A program made the translations under genes and the position numbers. From Auriscalpium vulgare (lineage: Eukaryota > Basidiomycota > Agaricomycetes > Russulales > Auriscalpiaceae), in contig JAHBBC010000053.1 of NCBI GenBank assembly GCA_019915015.1, positions 1 to 64,000 of the forward strand: a DNA stretch of 64,000 nt, written 5' to 3'. The notes below the pieces were generated by a model. It ran no database searches and was not told the origin of the DNA. It saw nothing but the letters and a program-made list of their open reading frames with translations. Shown in pieces: positions 53,140-64,000 of this stretch. Position 1 is the stretch's first letter, and each line of letters opens with the position of its first letter.

Positions 53140-54377
53140 ACCACCCTACTATCTGTGGGTGCTCATCACCGGTGGGTGCGGAGAAGAGGAAGATTGTGAC
53201 TGGGACGCCCTTTCTAGTGTCGTCTACATGGCAATCCAGGTGAGAATGTGGCTTGTTGATAGTCCAAATGTGTCATTGAGGATGAGCTGGGACCCGTGGA
53301 CGTACTTCCAGGCCACCTCGTCCATCTCGGGGTCGAAATGAGGCAATGAAACGCTCGTCCTTCTCTGTCCGGGCTGAGTAGTGAAAGATAGCGTCATAGA
53401 TCGTCTGGTTGAAGCCTCGCGAGCCTGGTGTCATTCAGTCCTCGACATTCAATTGCGGTGCCCTCTGTATGTCAATGCCGTGTGCTTTGTGATGGCAGCG
53501 GTAGAGGCCACCTACATTGCTCCCAAGCAGTTAGTGAAGTACGTTTGCTCACAGGGGATTCCAGTCTCTCTGCCCTCGGTACACTTTGTCTGCAATCATC
53601 TGGGCATTGCACGGCTGAATCATCTGCAGGCTACAAAAAGAGCATCAGCGTTATGCAAAAGGTGAAGCAGGACCTGAACATACCTTGCGCCTTCGGACAG
53701 CTGGGCCAGTGCAGTCTCGACAACATGCGCATACAGGGGAACCACAGGTACGCATCGGATGAATGCGCGTCGGCAGGCTTCGTTGTGCTCAAGATATCCC
53801 ACTAGACGTGTGATGCAATCACTGGAGCCTGGAGCAAACATGATATCCACGTGGGCCGTACACCCAGTGTAGTCAAAGGGCGCAAACCGTGTGGACGGTT
53901 TGTCCTTGACAGTTTCACCCTTCTTTGCGTGTAGCTTGTTCTCTCTTTGTTGTCGTGCTTCGTTGCTGTACCCACATCCACTAAAATTCAGGTATGAGAC
54001 GCCATGAGCGTGAGGTGATACATGTGTAAGATATATACCACTGTACTAAGATCCTGCACGCGCTCTGCCCCACGGTGTCTCCATTCGTCCACACAACATT
54101 CCAACGATTCTTCAACTGCTCCTGAGACGAAATGTTGAGGCTGGTGTCCTTGAGAAGTGGCGCGGCCACCACCTGATTGGCCGGAGTATCTCTAAACAGG
54201 CAACGCACTTCCTGTTGAGCGGTGTAGATGCTCTTGATGGTGATGAGGACGTTATCGGGACTGTGAAGCTTGTCCAGAGGGACCTGAACCAAGGTGTCAG
54301 TGTTTGCGTAGGATGTCATCACTGAAGGGACTTACCACAACTCGCAACAAGCGGGCATTGCCATAGTTCACGGGCAT
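53140..54377 (-). pseudogene. MULE-type transposase, N-terminal half, broken
   Basis: ATG 54377 (MPVNYGNARLLRVV), intron 54284-54335, VPLDKLHSPDNV, intron 53981-54038 restoring CGCGYSNEARQQRENK, then GCTAHVDIMF, RLVGYLEHNEACRRAFIRCV, ETALAQLSEGAS, intron 53631-53683, LQMIQPCNAQMIADKVYRGQ, DIQRAPQLNVED-stop-MTP (Trp codon now TGA), IYDAIFHYSARTEKDERF, AWKYVHGSQLILNDTFGL and, after a stop and shift, GVPVTIFLFSAPTG. AIFHYSAR, ILDGTFG and PLxFFLFSAPTG are hallmarks of a MULE-like family I recall from Agaricomycetes. The DGTFG catalytic Asp is Asn here. The C-terminal half is absent. Confidence 0.75.
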
Positions 54378-55277
54378 GTCAGCGAACAGACCTGTGTCCA
54401 CTATGCCACCTGGCGCATATCCTTGTTGCGGCTATTTCATCGTAGCATTAGTCAAAATGACATGTAACTTGAATGCGATGTACTGCTTCCTTTCCCAGGT
54501 GGAAGAGCTTCGGCATGAACGCCAACAGCCCGTTCACGATGCTGGTCAGATAAAGGTGCGTGGCGGCGGTGCTCACGCAGCGGGAGGGGGTTGGGCGCGC
54601 AGCGGGAGGGGGTTGGGCGCGCAGCGGTAGGGGATGGGGGAATGCTCGGGGAGGCGCCTGAGGTGTTAGTTGGGCAACTGAAGTGCAAGTGCCATGAGAC
54701 GACCCTCACAAAGCATTTGTTGGCAGGAGACGCACCTAGTTGCCGTGTGCGTTGAGCGACCGGGCAATGGGCTGGAGAGTATGTCCATAGATGTTCCATG
54801 TTGACTGTACACTCACCCATGAGCCATGCGCTACGCAAACATTGGACCAGCCACGCACCTAAGCACTGACTTGTCCATGTGTGACACTTGCAGATGCACA
54901 GGCATGGGACCGTCCACGAGACCAGCTGCGCAGTGATGTGAAGCTATGTATCTGTCAGAATGTTGAGAATGCTCTGCAAGTAGTAGGATACGCACTTAAA
55001 ATTGGAGCTTGGGGTACGGACATTCAGACAATGCCGGTGCCAAGCGCTGCATATGGTTGGCGTCGTGGAGCGTGCTGGCCGCCGTGGGAGGCAAGCTTGC
55101 AGGGATAGGCAAGAGGAAGCCTTGTCATTCGACTGGCCTATGCGCCAAACAGTATGCTGCTGATCGCTGCTGATGGCCATGAGTTTGGTCGGAGAGGATC
55201 AGCGGGCAGGTGGGTGGCGGGCAAGGCGCTTTGGGCAGCGTCAGGACGATGGGTTCCAAGGTGTGCGCATCCACCAG
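54378..55277. other. No assignable gene; 22-bp minisatellite at 54577-54633
   Basis: GCAGCGGGAGGGGGTTGGGCGC at 54577-54598 and 54599-54620, with a third partial unit after. The rest has only short frames. Confidence 0.55.
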
Positions 55278-57548
55278 TCCCTGTAGTATAATAAGAAATA
55301 AGACCGATGACTATCGGTGTGCTAGTTTCGAGGATTGACCGATAAGGATATCATTTTAAATGGGTCGGCGTAGGAGATATTTAAAATGATTCCGACGGTA
55401 AAAATGTTGTGATCCTATTGGCTACGGAAAAATCGGCTAAAATCTGATAAAATGTTGAAAGAATTCAGTCCGCGTCGGTTCCCACGGGTACAGGACGGAA
55501 ATAAATTTTCTAAAATGATTACCAGTACTACGAATAGCTGCCCGTAGGGCTTGGAAAAATAGGGAATAATACGGAGAAATCGGAATATATTTGGGGGCGT
55601 CGGTGTCTAGCCGATATCTCTTCCCACGCGTCAACAGATTCCCACGGTCCCAAGAAATGCTATTTTTAATCATTTGCGCTGGTATATAATCCTTTCTGTA
55701 GGCCCTGGGAAACCCATTGACAACCATACAGTGCATGTATGATGTAGACTTACATGTAGTCCATATATACAAACTGCTTGAAGCCCATTCTATTCAAATG
55801 CGAGCTGGACGGAACCACAAACCAGGAAAGTATCTGATACAGAATATCCTGCAGGCATGATCTTCTTTACCTAAGCAACCAAACTTTGTACACAGATAGC
55901 TCTCAACACTTCAAGACTTATAGTATTTTTCCATGACCCAAGCCCCCCCTCAATTCTTCTCAAACACAATTTCTTTAGTATTTACGCTGTTGAAATAGTA
56001 TTGATATACATATCTGCACTACTTTTGAATACATTTAGCATGGTCTGACTGCTGTAGATGCCCAGTCAAAGTGCAACTAGTCTCTATCATTACTTTCTAG
56101 ATTTACCATGCTGAAGCCATTGGTAGATTGCACATATATTCATTATTTATATATTTGGCCCAAAAGAATGGAGTGGGCCTAATACTATTGCTTTCCAGGA
56201 TTTGGTCAATATAATCCCCAAATATTTCGGAGCACTCTCATACCATGCCCAACCCACTGCTATAAGTATTGGAATCCTACAAAGATTTTGTAGATGGTAC
56301 TGTACTTCCACTCTGACATACCCTCTAAGATATAGAATGGTCCCAGGCTTGTACATGTATATATGAATGGCCCTATTCTCAATTATCATAGGCTTATGCT
56401 CAACCAAGCTGATATCACAAGTCAAGATTCAGTGGAAAAAGAAAGGACCATTTGCTATTGCACATGCATCTGGGACAAGGACAGTAGTATGGGCTGTATC
56501 AGAGTAGAAGTACAGTACTATCTACCAACTCCTTGAAGGAATTCAATACTTATAGCAGTGGGTGGGGCATGGTCTGTGAGTACTCTGAAATATTTGGGAA
56601 TTTTATTGACCAAGTCTTGGGGAGCTATTAAGCACACTCCATTCTTTTGGGCCAAAACATATAAATAATGAATATATATATTGAATGCAGCTTACCTGAG
56701 GCTTCAAAGGAGAAGATGGTAAATGGGGAAAGTAGTGGTAGACAGTGATGTTATTTTCACTGTGCATCTATGGCAGTCAGAACATGCCAAATGTATTCAT
56801 AAGGAGTCCAAATATGTATATCGATGTTATTTCAATAGCATAGATACTAAAGAAATTGTGTTTGAGAAGAATTGAGGGGGGCTTGGGTCATGGAAAAAAT
56901 ACTATAAGTCTTGAGGTGTTGAGAGCTATCTGTGTACAAAGTTTGGTTGCTTAGATAAAGAAGATCATGCCTGCAGGATATTCTGTATCAGATACTTTCC
57001 TGGTTTGTGGTTCCGTCCAGCTCGCATTTGAATAGAATGGGCTTCAAGCAGTTTGTATATATGGACTACATGTAAGTCTACATCATACATGCACTGTATG
57101 GTTGTCAATGGGTTTTCCCAGGGCCTACAGAAAGGATTATATACCAGCGCAAATGATTAAAAATAGCATTTCTTGGGACCGTGGGAATCTGTTGACGCGT
57201 GGGAAGAGATATCGGCTAGACACCGACGCCCCCAAATATATTCCGATTTCTCCGTATTATTCCCTATTTTTCCAAGCCCTACGGGCAGCTATTCGTAGTA
57301 CTGGTAATCATTTTAGAAAATTTATTTCCGTCCTGTACCCGTGGGAACCGACGCGGACTGAATTCTTTCAACATTTTATCAGATTTTAGCCGATTTTTCC
57401 GTAGCCAATAGGATCACAACATTTTTACCGTCGGAATCATTTTAAATATCTCCTACGCCGACCCATTTAAAATGATATCCTTATCGGTCAATCCTCGAAA
57501 CTAGCACACCGATAGTCATCGGTGTTATTTCTTATTACCCTACAGGGA
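55278..57548. mobile_element. Giant inverted repeat (foldback element), 2271 bp
   Basis: Left arm 55278-about 56325 and right arm about 56494-57548 are reverse complements over about 1.05 kb each, around a spacer of about 170 bp. Tips are TCCCTGTAG...CTACAGGGA. The outer 650-700 bp are nearly identical; the inner part is clearly diverged but alignable (GGCCCAAAAGAATGGAGTG, CCACTGCTATAAGTATTG). AT-rich unlike its surroundings. A subterminal palindrome ACCGATGACTATCGGT occurs in each arm. No transposase is encoded and no target duplication is evident. Non-autonomous; the family is unknown. Confidence 0.95.
55437..55772 (-). other. Open frame duplicated in both foldback arms
   Basis: From GFPRAYRKDYIPAQMIKNSI to FFQHFIRF-stop, the last 91 residues are the same in this minus-strand frame and in the plus-strand frame 57102-57389. 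Identity follows from arm identity; no homology is recognised and coding is doubtful. Confidence 0.4.
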
Positions 57549-58026
57549 CGCCTGGCGCATCAACTTCTTACTCGGCGCTTGCTGGCGATTTCTGCCCACT
57601 GCTGCCAACTTTCCTATCAAATTCGCTTTCATCCGTGTGTGCTTCTCATTGCGTCACTCTGTGGGCCCATTGGTTAACCCGACGAGGGTGCCATCACTAG
57701 GAGATGACTGTGACATGTGTGACTTCTGACATATGGAAACCCTGACCTGCCCCTGACATCACTACTCCTACGCCCTCCGGGCACAGCCTGGTCCGCCGCT
57801 TAATACGATCCGCTCAGGTGACCATCAAGGTGGTTTTCTTATATTTTCGTGCAATATCGTACATAACACTACGCAAACATCAAGCCAGGGAGTTTGTTTA
57901 TGGAGTTATTTAAGATAAAGCAATAGGACTTGTTGAGGAAACTTAATTGAGTAAAGGATGCACACACGTCAAGCGCAACTTGGAAAGGCTGAAATGGGAG
58001 GAGACTGTTGCAAATCGTTAGAAATG
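57549..58026. other. No assignable gene
   Basis: No motif or repeat recognised. Confidence 0.5.
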
Positions 58027-58320
58027 TCATGCATGGAAAACAATATGACGCTTACTTAGGCGGGGGGAGTGATAGGCTTGAGCGGAGGAGGGTAGCTGTC
58101 GGAGTTCTTCTGACGACGAGTCTGACCAATACACGTTCACATTACTATTGACCTCACTGTCTGCCCTATGACCCGACGATTGACCATTAGACCCGCCGGA
58201 CACAAGTACCGACAAAGGCGGTGCACCCTCATCCAGCACATGAGAACCAGCTAAAGATGCAGGCCGTGACCTCCGCGCAGAAGGGGGCTCAAGTGAAGGA
58301 CGTCTACTACTACTGGCCAT
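58027..58320 (-). CDS. Candidate first exon, unknown protein
   Basis: ATG 58320 gives MASSSRRPSLEPPSARRSRP then SLAGSHVLDEGAPPLSVLVS, a Ser/Pro/Arg-rich leader like those of fungal hAT transposases. A GTAAGC donor (about 58060) and CAACAG acceptor (about 58009) would join it to SPPISAFP. No catalytic exon follows, so it is probably a stranded transposase first exon. Confidence 0.35.
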   Translation of the reverse strand: MASSSRRPSLEPPSARRSRPASLAGSHVLDEGAPPLSVLVSGGSNGQSSGHRADSEVNSNVNVYWSDSSSEELRQLPSSAQAYHSPRLSKRHIVFHA

Positions 58321-59102
58321 AGAGTGGTGATGAGAGGGGATGGCAGAGGGACTAAGGCAGAGCCCGGCGGACAGCCCTGTAATATCACAGAGTACAACTG
58401 CGAAGGCTTACAAAGCGAATATACCGCCTGAATGTGACTGATTCAGGAGCGAAAAAAATCACAAACCAAAAGCCACCACCCAAGTATGGCTGATTCAGCA
58501 GCAAAGATATGGCTGATTGATTACTGATTAAACCAAAAGAGGTGAATCAGCGGCAAAAAACAGCCAGAGGCCAGTAGATCCAATTTCAAATTCCAAAGCC
58601 AGTGGGGAAAATGTGACAGTCACGCTTTATCTGTCACACCAAAAATTGCGAAGACCTGACCTAGCGGACCAGGAATAACTCATTTGTCAGAGCATCTCAG
58701 AGCTCTGAGGAAAGCAGTGTAGTGAAAGTCGGGGACTCGGTCGCCGACTGTCCCTCGCCGGGTCGCTAGGCCGGGTCGCAACCAATTGACGACCGCAACC
58801 GTGGCATTTCTGGGGTCCCTGTCCGCGTGTGCGCGTGGGGCTGCGGGCATGCCTTGCTCGTCACATTTCATTGCTTCACGGTCGAGCTTGGGTGTAAAAA
58901 AATTCCTGTAATCTTATAATATGTACCAATGCATGCCCTGAAGTTTTTGTAGCTTAGCGGTAGAGCATCGTGTCCATAGGGTATTGCTTAACAGCAAAGC
59001 AGCACAACCTCGGCATTTGCCGAGGCTATATTGTCGGCGACAAGAAACCCTCAAAACTCTGCTTCACAGTCAAGCTAGGGCCATGGAAACATTCCTGCCA
59101 AC
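58321..59102. other. No assignable gene
   Basis: Repeated CTGATTCAG/GGCTGATT boxes at 58430-58550. A tRNA-like start (TAGCTTAGCGGTAGAGC, about 58951) has no matching B box or acceptor stem. Confidence 0.45.
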
Positions 59103-62100
59103 TTAGAATACATGGAGATCCAGTATGTTATATGATTTTGAAGAGTATATAGTACTATAAGACCTATTTAACTCAATTCTCGGAAGCCAGCAGCTCCTCT
59201 GCCTCTGCCGCATCAGTGTGCATGCTATAAGCTCATAGAGCTCCAAATCCTCCACAAGCCCCTCTGAGCCATGTCCCTCCACTGTAGATACCCAATAGCT
59301 TTGCGAAAAATCAAACAGTTCATATAGCGGGATCCGGAGGCGGACACCAGCCTGCTGCATGCCTGTCCCGCTCTGGTGCGACTCTGCTGCATACAAAACC
59401 TCCAGTTCGTCATCCAACCGGTCCGATACGCTCACAAGGGATGTGAGGCGGCCTCCTATCTCCTGAAAGGAGTGCTCCGGAGGTGCGAGTGAGCTCTCTG
59501 CAGATACTTCGTCAGCAGTCTCCGGAAATGCGACGGTGTCGGGCATGTCGGCGGAAAATGTCGACGGCAGTGTTGGGGCAGTGTGTGAAGGCGCAGAGCT
59601 GCTGTCCTCAAGAAGAATTGTGGCCTGGCATTGTGACAAGTAAGTCCAAGAGCTAAATCTAGAGAGAAAAAGGGACCCACATGCTGCTGCAGATCATGCT
59701 GGTGCATCGACATGGAGGTATTAATCTCGGTGTCGGCCACAGGAATGCTTGACACAGCTGGCTCTGGCTGAGGGGCTGTTGCTTGACTTCAAAACTTTCG
59801 CTTCAGTCGTTGTCTTGCTGTGCCGTTCCGGCGATACTCGGCATGCAGGTGTGAGTTCAGCTCAGCCACGTCGAGTAGTGTCTTCGTGCCCATCCGGTTG
59901 CGATACTTTGTCAAAATCATGCCAAACAAACTGAAGAGGCGCTCGCACGACGCGGAGTTCATGCAGATTGAGAGCACGCGGCGTGCAAGCTTTGCGAGAG
60001 GCGATTGGGGGAAGGTGTGGATGTGCAAAGAGAGCCCAGATGTACAGCGGATCGACCTTCTTGCCCTGACGTGCATATATGTTAGCATTGTTGAGTCAGG
60101 TGGACGCTGCGCTGACGTACCTTCTTCTCCGCATCAGCGCGCCCTACGCCGGACAGCCCCGACAGACCTTCGAATTCCTCTGAGCCCATCAAATAGTTCA
60201 TGAGCTCTCCAAATAGAGACTGCGGCACCTCCTCGTCCTTGTAGAACCGTGTCCAGAGTCGTGCAATGAGGGTGTAAGCTCCGGCAGATGTCGATCATCG
60301 CGCTGCACGAAAGGGTCGGAGTTTGTGAAATGGATTCAGAATGACAGCAGCAATAAAAATGTCTTGGTCTGTGACAGCCCAGCGCTTCTCGAGGCTTGCG
60401 CAAACAGCATCACGCGCGATAATGTAACGTGGATCGGAATGCGGAAGGGAGTCATATCGGTGGCGCAACACTCCGAACATAAGGAGGACGGTGTCCGGCC
60501 GTGTGTTAGCCAGCCGCCTGTGCAATGTTTGTGGCAATTGCTAAGGGCTCTAGGTGTAGCTTCATGCTGTGATGCATGGAATCAGCAACTGTTGTGTATC
60601 CCAAAGTAAGTTGTTAAACCTACCAAGCTAGAGCATCCCAGAAAGCACTGTCCTTGATTATGCCGATCATGCGCGTTGCTCGGCGCTTTGCACCGGCGTC
60701 GCTGGTGATAATTTGGCTGTTGCTAGGGCCCCGGAGCTCATCTGTTGACACTAGCGCACAAAGCGCGGGTTGCAACTCAAGCAGGCGGTCGTATGCAAGG
60801 TAGTGCGAGGTCCAGCGGGTCAAAACAGCTCGAATGACGGTGAGGACACGGCCTCCTGTCTGAATGTCTCGCAGAAGCGCGAGCACGAACGTCTTGCTGC
60901 GCAGCCAGGCGATAAGTTCCGTTGCCTGTTCGGTGAACTCAAGGAATGGTGCCTTTGTCTTGAAGTAATCGCCAACAACAAGATTAACTTAGCACAACAT
61001 TAAATTCACATTTGTAGTCGTGCATGAATATTGACTGAACATACCTGATAACCATAACAGTCTGGCAAAACGAGGTCAGGCTGCTCCTTCCCTAAAGTCA
61101 CCCGCGCCTTCTTCGCGACTCGCCCGACCCATCCGAATACAAAAGGCGATGACGACAACGCCAAACTCCGTCTCCATGATGCGCATCGATGTCTTCATAT
61201 GACCGAGCAGGTTCTCTGCTGTCTTTCGCTCTGCTGAAGCTTCGACAAGTTGGATTGTATGGCACTAGATACCAAATCATTTTAGTATTTTGCCGTAGAC
61301 CAAGTCCGCACGCACATACCTCGCGGCCAGCCATCATCATAAATGCGAGATAATAGTGGTGGTTCTCACCTGACCACCCATCACACGGACCCGTTGCTTC
61401 TTTGCCCTTGGCGCGCTCCCGAGCTGTTTGCTGGTATGTCGAGAGCTCCTGCGGGATTATGCGCCGGGTGAGTGTCTGATGTGAGAACATGCGTGCCCAG
61501 GGGATGAACTCGGCACAGAAAGCATGCCAGGCGGGGTTTTTGACCCATGAGAACGGGACAGGAATAGCCGCGGTCAAACAGCCGACTAAAGCTTTGAAGC
61601 GAGCCTGCTGCTGGCTGGTTCAAGGAGGCGGAAGTGAAAATGAAGTCAGACTGGAGTCCGCAGACCTCAGGCGCTTTATGAGGCGGTGATGTGTGGGAAC
61701 AGGCGGCGGGGATGGTGTGTCGAACAACGTGACCAAAGACGCCATGCAAGAAAGCAGGGTAGAATGGGGAACAGCGGTGAAGCCGAAGGTTGACGGCACG
61801 GGCGCGGATAACGCGGGATAAATTGATGTTGACATGCTGGTAGGTATTGCTAGTGAAAAATCTAGGTCTGTGTGAAAGCCGCAAACAGCACTGTCAATGA
61901 CCGGAGCAAAATATATACAAGTGAGATAACGGACCTTGAGATTGTGGATTGCTACTGGTCGCACCAGCACTGCCGAATCCTGGGAAAGGGATAGCTTGTT
62001 GCCACAGGACCTGTCCATAGGAGCGATAAGATGGCAAGCCGAGCTTGAAATCTTCTTCTGATCGCTGTTGAACGGCCAGTGTCTGATGCGAGCAATGGCG

Positions 62101-62447
62101 GAGGTAATTGATGAGGGTCAACGAGCAACTGGACAGCCAAATGCAACCGGCAGGTAGCAAATCTATTGACCATACTGTAACAGGTATTAGATGACGTCAT
62201 ATAACAGCAAAGATGGCGCACGGGTAGACTGGATCGCGCTGGAATCCCAAGTAGATCCCCGAGCACCGCTCTGGAGCTCAGCTTCATCCCGGGCATGCTC
62301 ATCAGCCACCCGAGTATCAAAGCAAGCCTTGCAGGCAACCTTTGCCTTGTCCTTACATGTGTCAGCATAGGCCTCGGGAGCCTTGAGGGGAAGCAGCGAG
62401 TGATCGTAGAAGTGGGCCCACCACCAGCCGCGGGTGTGAGGAGCCAT
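59103..62447 (-). pseudogene. hAT-family transposase, nearly full length, several lesions
   Basis: ATG 62447 (MAPHTRGWWWAHFYDHSLLP) with a zinc-finger-like CKACF, then after introns YRSYGQVLWQQAIPFPGFGS, QQQARFKALVGCLTAAIPVP, WHAFCAEFIPWARMFSHQTL, TRRIIPQELSTYQQTAREA-like helix, CDGWSGENHHYYLAFMMMAG (catalytic Asp region), EFTEQATELIAWLRSKTFVL, RAVLTRWTSHYLAYDRLLEL, SLEKRWAVTDQDIFIAAVIL with NPFHKLRPF, and the dimerisation domain PLAKLARRVLSICMNSASCE with RLFSLFGMILTKYRNRMGT. C-terminus: LYELFDFSQSYWVS, EDLELYEL. Lesions: TGA after FRAAR and after LKRKF, shifts near 60510 and 60050, and possibly a TGA near 61622 unless a 53-nt GTCTGC...CAG intron is removed. The motifs and order fit the hAT families common in Agaricomycetes. 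Confidence 0.85.
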
Positions 62448-62483
62448 TCAGGATGTCGGGGTGCCTTGATCAGCAGTTGCCAC

Positions 62484-62640
62484 TAGTGATTTCCGGGCTC
62501 GGGTCGGGCCTGAAGCCCGCGGCTTGGGCTGGGTTTTGGAGGGCTCAGGCTTGTCAAAATGTGAGCCTGAGCCCGCTATGCAGGCTCGGGCTGAGCACGG
62601 GCTGGGCTTGGGCTCAAGCCCGGGCTTCCGTGTGGAAGAC
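62484..62640. repeat. Cys-rich-strand CGGGCT repeat; possible terminus of the second hAT element
   Basis: Starts TAGTGATTTCCGGGCTCGGG, then many CGGGCT/AGCCCG boxes to 62628. hAT termini often begin TAGTG and GC-rich terminal arrays of this sort are frequent. It lies between the start of the first hAT gene (62447) and the end of the second (62670). No 8-bp duplication could be tested because the other end is outside the window. Confidence 0.45.
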
Positions 62641-62669
62641 AAGTATGCTGTATAGACTGCTATCTAGGA

Positions 62670-64000
62670 CTATGAAAGTACTGTAGATGCGTTGGGTTCG
62701 GGCTCCTCTGAGTCACTGTTGAGCTCAAGCTCGAGCACAATGGTATCACTTTGCTCACGGAGCTCCAAAGAGTCCTGCAATGCCTCCTCATCCAACTCCT
62801 CAGTCAAGAGGCAATCCTTGAGAGCCAACGATGGGCCTGCCTCGCGCACAAGCAAGTCGTGCTTCAGCACACATTTGAGTGACTGCAAGGCTTCCACGAC
62901 ATCGGCCTTGAGACGATTGCACCGCTTTGTGATGGTTATTCCTATGCTGAAGAAGGTGCGCTCGCTTGAGACAGAGGATGCCATGATTGCGAGGTAGTCC
63001 CTCGCAATGGTGGCCCACGTCGGATAGCGATGTGCATTGACCTGGAAACAGATCGGGACACTGATGTAAGAAGGCTGTAAAGGCATGATATAGAAGATTG
63101 AAATGCACGTACACCCCACCATTCGACAAGAGACATGTCATCCGGCATGTCATCATCAGAATCCATGTACTTCTTCCACTCTCGCTCCCAAGCCGAGGAG
63201 AAGTCGGCCGTCGCTGATGAGCCAGGACATCACGCCGGTCGCGATGATAAGGTGGCGGCGTTGAGCGAGTCGTTGTCTGACGATTCATTGTCGATCAGAC
63301 GGCGGACCTTCTTGCTTCGTCGCCCTGCGCTATCACGTGTCGGAGGTGGAGCGTCGCCAAAGAGCTGCTTGGAGTAGTCGCGGAACTGCCAGGATGGTTG
63401 GTATAGATAATGTCTGAACAGCGGAAAGAGCAGCTTACCTTTTTCTTCACAAGGGCAATTACGCGCGTACACAGCAGCGGAGTCCAATTCTTCTTAAAGT
63501 ACGCCATTTTCTCACATGGATCAAGGACTCGTTGCATTCAGTTGGGTTGCCAAATAAGAACAATGCGAAGAGAAGCACATTCCCATGGCAATGACATACG
63601 CATCCGTTTCTTCCGTCAACTCATAGTATTCTTTGACTGTGGATAGGGCCGCTACAAGTGCCGGGCTGAAATGTCCGTACTTCTCGTCTTCCAGTTGCTT
63701 CTTCCACGCACAGTGCAAGCTCTCAAGGGCCGGGATTGCGAGAGTAAAGGAGGGGTATTTGTCAGAGGTAAACTCTTGCTGGGCATTGTCCGCCCACTGC
63801 GCACGACGGTTAGTGTGCAAGATGAGCAAAGGTGTGTGTCGGTAGTGCTTACCCCTAGCAAAGACACAAACAGTTTTACCTGCTCCCATTCTTGGTCTGA
63901 AAGCTGCAGTTGCTTGAGCTTTGCACGCCTGTCGTTGTTCTTCTCGTCCCAGATGAGTTCCCAGATAAATGAATTGATAGACTACAGAGCAGAGAATATT
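62670..64000 (-). pseudogene. Second hAT transposase, C-terminal half, cut by window edge
   Basis: From 64000: LKQLQLSDQEWEQ with VKLFVSLLG, then after a gap QEFTSDKYPSFTLAIPALES, LEDEKYGHFSPALVAALSTV, YVIAM; an intron whose donor reads GAATGT where GTATGT would fit; VLDPCEKMAYFKKNWTP; intron; FRDYSKQLFGDAPPP, RRLIDNESSDNDS, in-frame TGA near 63219, WEREWKKYMDSDDDMPDDMS, LVEWWG; intron; VNAHRYPTWATIARDYLAIM with ASSVSSERTFFSIGITITKR, the classic hAT dimerisation domain; acidic tail and stop 62670. It is a different hAT subfamily from the neighbour (MASSVSSER versus SICMNSASCER). At least one stop; otherwise well preserved. Confidence 0.88.

Noticed and set aside
55267..57562. Target duplication for the foldback element
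   Set aside because: GCGCATC occurs on both sides but at different distances from the tips and not adjacent to them.
58942..59010. tRNA gene
   Set aside because: A good A box (TAGCTTAGCGG) but no B box, no acceptor pairing and no terminator; same for 38067.

Overview
The window is a repeat-dense stretch of a fungal genome, almost certainly a mushroom-forming basidiomycete (Agaricomycetes). The signs are 45-70 nt introns with GT/AG ends, Ty3 and Ty1/copia proteins of the type common in Agaricomycetes, and remnants of several DNA-transposon classes frequent there (hAT, PIF/Harbinger, MULE, Plavaka-like). I see no convincing host housekeeping gene, no rRNA and no complete tRNA. Nearly everything recognisable is a mobile element or a piece of one, often nested. 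Family names rest on motifs I can see and on recall of the families; no database was searched.

Left part (1-9.3 kb): an open Ty3 Pol fragment cut by the window edge, a Plavaka-like C-terminal fragment, a broken BED-type hAT transposase, then about 3.7 kb with no assignable gene. 9.4-20.3 kb: a Ty3/gypsy element 8,868 bp long (10512-19379), with LTRs that differ by one base as far as I can see, sits inside the gag gene of an older related Ty3 copy. The 4-bp target duplication GCGC makes the join exact. Its gag and pol are in different frames and appear joined by a +1 shift at a UGA codon. The same arrangement is seen in the diverged copy at the left edge.

20.3-34.3 kb: a spliced hypothetical gene, then a PIF/Harbinger unit (24732-31125) with terminal inverted repeats. 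It holds an apparently intact five-exon partner gene and a convergent DDE transposase, with a strong hairpin between them. The transposase is broken by a stop codon and by a 1.4-kb solo LTR. After it comes a degenerate copy of an unclassified transposon-linked protein family, which recurs at 49.8-51.4 kb.

34.3-48.6 kb: three copies of one Ty1/copia family, A (+), B (-) and C (+). Each has lost different segments. B and C lie head to head, and their flanks suggest that the 1.3 kb between them was inverted by recombination. A 290-bp tandem triplication lies between A and B.

48.6-64 kb: minisatellite, the second copy of the unclassified family, an LTR-like leader region with a C26 run, a MULE transposase pseudogene, a 2.27-kb giant inverted repeat (foldback element), and two hAT transposase genes, the second cut by the right edge. 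Apart from the Harbinger partner gene and the young Ty3 gag, every transposition gene seen carries stops, frameshifts or deletions. The locus looks like an old insertion sink, as in heterochromatin or near a centromere.
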